From JASFWK01 sp050049355 (GTDB lineage Bacteria; Chloroflexota; Anaerolineae; B4-G1; DUEL01): DNA of 7,195 nt. Positions 6,801 to 7,195 of this stretch are shown one piece after another. Location of the stretch: assembly GCA_050049355.1 (NCBI GenBank), contig JASFWK010000111.1:1-7195 (forward strand), written 5' to 3'. Under the pieces are notes generated by a model. It was not told the DNA's origin. It saw nothing but the letters and a program-made list of their open reading frames with translations, and did not search any database. Position numbers and translations under genes: made by a program. Within the stretch, counting starts at the first letter, position 1. Each line of letters starts with the position of its first letter.

Positions 6801-7151
6801 CAGTCCAATCAGCGCCGCTGGACCCACTCCCGCCCACACCGCACCAACGGCAACAGGCAGGAGCCCGAGCAGGGGCAGGAAGGGAGGAACAGGCTCCGCC
6901 GCCAGGTAGGGAGGCGGGAGCAAGCTGGCGGCTTGAAGGCGAACGATCAGGGCATTGTTGAGTAGGGGCGTCAGCGGGAGGAGGAGAAAGAGGACCAACC
7001 GCCGCCCCCGCAAGAGGGTGAAATCCCGCCGCCAGCGGAGAAGGATCAAGAGCAATCCGGCGGCGTAGGCGGTCAACAAGAGATAGACCTCCCACCGTCC
7101 AGGCTGCTCGAAGAGGGGGACGAACCATCTTCCCCAGACCTCAAATTCCAT
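3828..7151 (-). CDS. Multi-sensor membrane histidine kinase (membrane region, Cache, HAMP, GAF, PAS, HisKA, HATPase)
   Basis: This 1107-residue sensor kinase should autophosphorylate on His and pass the phosphate to an unseen response regulator. Domains in order: a membrane region (about 20-230) with some seven hydrophobic segments, whose Gly-rich part (98-150) resembles the 5TM receptor region of LytS-type kinases; a helix at 250-271; an extracytoplasmic double-Cache-like sensor (about 275-515, with the typical FVVDEEERIVAHPDP stretch at 444-458); a helix at 519-548; HAMP (549-600); GAF (about 603-755); PAS (about 763-872); HisKA with H887 in SHDLRAP; and HATPase_c with N box N999/D1002/N1003, G1 DTGIGIAP (from D1031), F box F1045-F1049 and G2 GTGLGLA (from G1061). 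All catalytic motifs are intact. The ATG is preceded by GGAG at 7 bases. No receiver domain or response regulator is present, so the partner is outside the window or unlinked. The stimulus cannot be deduced. Kinase identity is secure; the LytS-like label for the N-terminus is tentative. Confidence 0.95.
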   Translation of the reverse strand: MEFEVWGRWFVPLFEQPGRWEVYLLLTAYAAGLLLILLRWRRDFTLLRGRRLVLFLLLPLTPLLNNALIVRLQAASLLPPPYLAAEPVPPFLPLLGLLPVAVGAVWAGVGPAALIGLLAGIFRAGTTSHNLLGPFSLAYQAALAAYLLRQDYRGRLARLARQPIVALLAACFLTWPIATLSTFASVYRPGGELAALDYAWTLQRFNLGLGLLEALTHGLLLQVVFLVSRRLQPVAVARRSPPYARTLSRRFLFAVIPLFILMMVVLIYAVSQSAITMASQQAVDALARDASNGAEGLSSFLLIGQSLIKHFASDTQLLSDENALCRDHLESDVKMLPYFSRLTAYDSSGEFLCTYPEGSHRETDLTSEEEELRGVTQETGSLMITSAYRGLDGEVYLSFLSPLGDAHNSEPQGVVVGRVNLGLNPLLDNVLGGLQRTMGNGEGFVVDEEERIVAHPDPTRLMEYWAVDRSSPPLTKLMEGQGWVRQSRNSTTNARQLVCYVEVAGSPWSIVILLPHQVVLGLAINIAGPLLVLLTVLTVAIALVILLITNQLTRPLNQLARAASRIAAGNLDKPIRLAGDDEVARLGDALEKMRAGLKDRLDDLSLLLRVGHEVSATLDLTRGMPPILEGALETTDALASRVVLLSAEGEPQVVMARGESAEGIGALDRALAVRARDVDHPMLIENLSRARSLAEFKELPGEIQSAIALPVRGKGRTVAVMWVGYQEPRRFTPSEVDLLSTLANQAAVLVENARLFQMAEGGRRRLAAILSSTTDAVLVTDRDDQLLLINPAAEQALGLKASRVMNKSITEVPLEPHLASILSEPLERDSALVEEVPLPSGRTFYASASTIRSAEGENGGRVVVLRDITHFKKLDEMKSEFVATVSHDLRAPLTFMRGYASMLPMVGELTEKQQEYLGKILTGIEQMGNLVEDLLNLGRIDAGVGLEKTPCHLGALVIDAVDGMRARASAKGLVLRTEASEPAPVIPGDATLLRQAVANLVDNAIKYTPAGGTVTVGLRTTDEEALIHVRDTGIGIAPEDQVRLFEKFFRVRRAEPGGAEGTGLGLAIVRSIVERHGGRVWVESALNQGSTFTIALPIPKPVRDEYG

Positions 7152-7195
7152 ACGGAATCTCCACCCTCACTCCCTAACTCGCCCTCGTTGCTCGA

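Noticed and set aside
7152..7195. Promoter or operator ahead of the kinase gene
   Set aside because: Only 44 bases are visible; beyond the GGAG ribosome-binding site nothing stands out.

Overview
This is a GC-rich window (about 60% by eye) in which every convincing gene lies on the minus strand. Read in the direction of transcription, from high to low coordinates, the order is: large membrane sensor histidine kinase, ychF (OBG-family ATPase), rpsF (ribosomal S6), ssb, rpsR (ribosomal S18), and a membrane-anchored SurA/PpiC-like chaperone. The ychF-rpsF-ssb-rpsR core is a widespread bacterial arrangement, also known from Bacillus. A very basic N-terminus plus one membrane helix on the SurA-like protein, its position straight after rpsR, and the membrane-Cache-HAMP-GAF-PAS kinase all suggest a Chloroflexota (Anaerolineae-like) genome. 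That assignment is inference from protein style, not from a marker-gene comparison.

Layout: 7151-3828 encodes a 1107-residue hybrid-free histidine kinase with no response regulator in view. After 83 bases comes ychF (3744-2644), whose stop is followed at once by a strong imperfect stem-loop. A near-consensus sigma-70-type promoter (TTGTCA, 17 bases, TATGAT) then starts a separate transcription unit for rpsF (2448-2161), ssb (2156-1740, GTG start) and rpsR (1664-1344, TTG start). The roughly 80-base rpsF leader folds on paper into three nested helices that take in part of the Shine-Dalgarno sequence, as expected of an autoregulatory ribosomal-protein leader. A hairpin followed by a T-rich stretch separates rpsR from the SurA-like gene (1212-166). 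The last 165 bases hold a 12-bp inverted repeat with a 43-base loop and, at the window edge, a GC-rich hairpin followed by TTT that may end the operon.

Functionally the centre is translation and replication housekeeping: S6 and S18 bind together on the 30S platform, SSB coats single-stranded DNA, and YchF is a ribosome-associated ATPase. The flanks are a signalling protein and an extracytoplasmic folding factor. I see no mobile element, CRISPR array, convincing tRNA or defence system. The points most worth a second look are the rpsF leader fold, the SSB that lacks the usual acidic-Phe tail tip, the SurA-like protein whose parvulin domain has lost its conserved histidines, and the palindromic element at 66-141.
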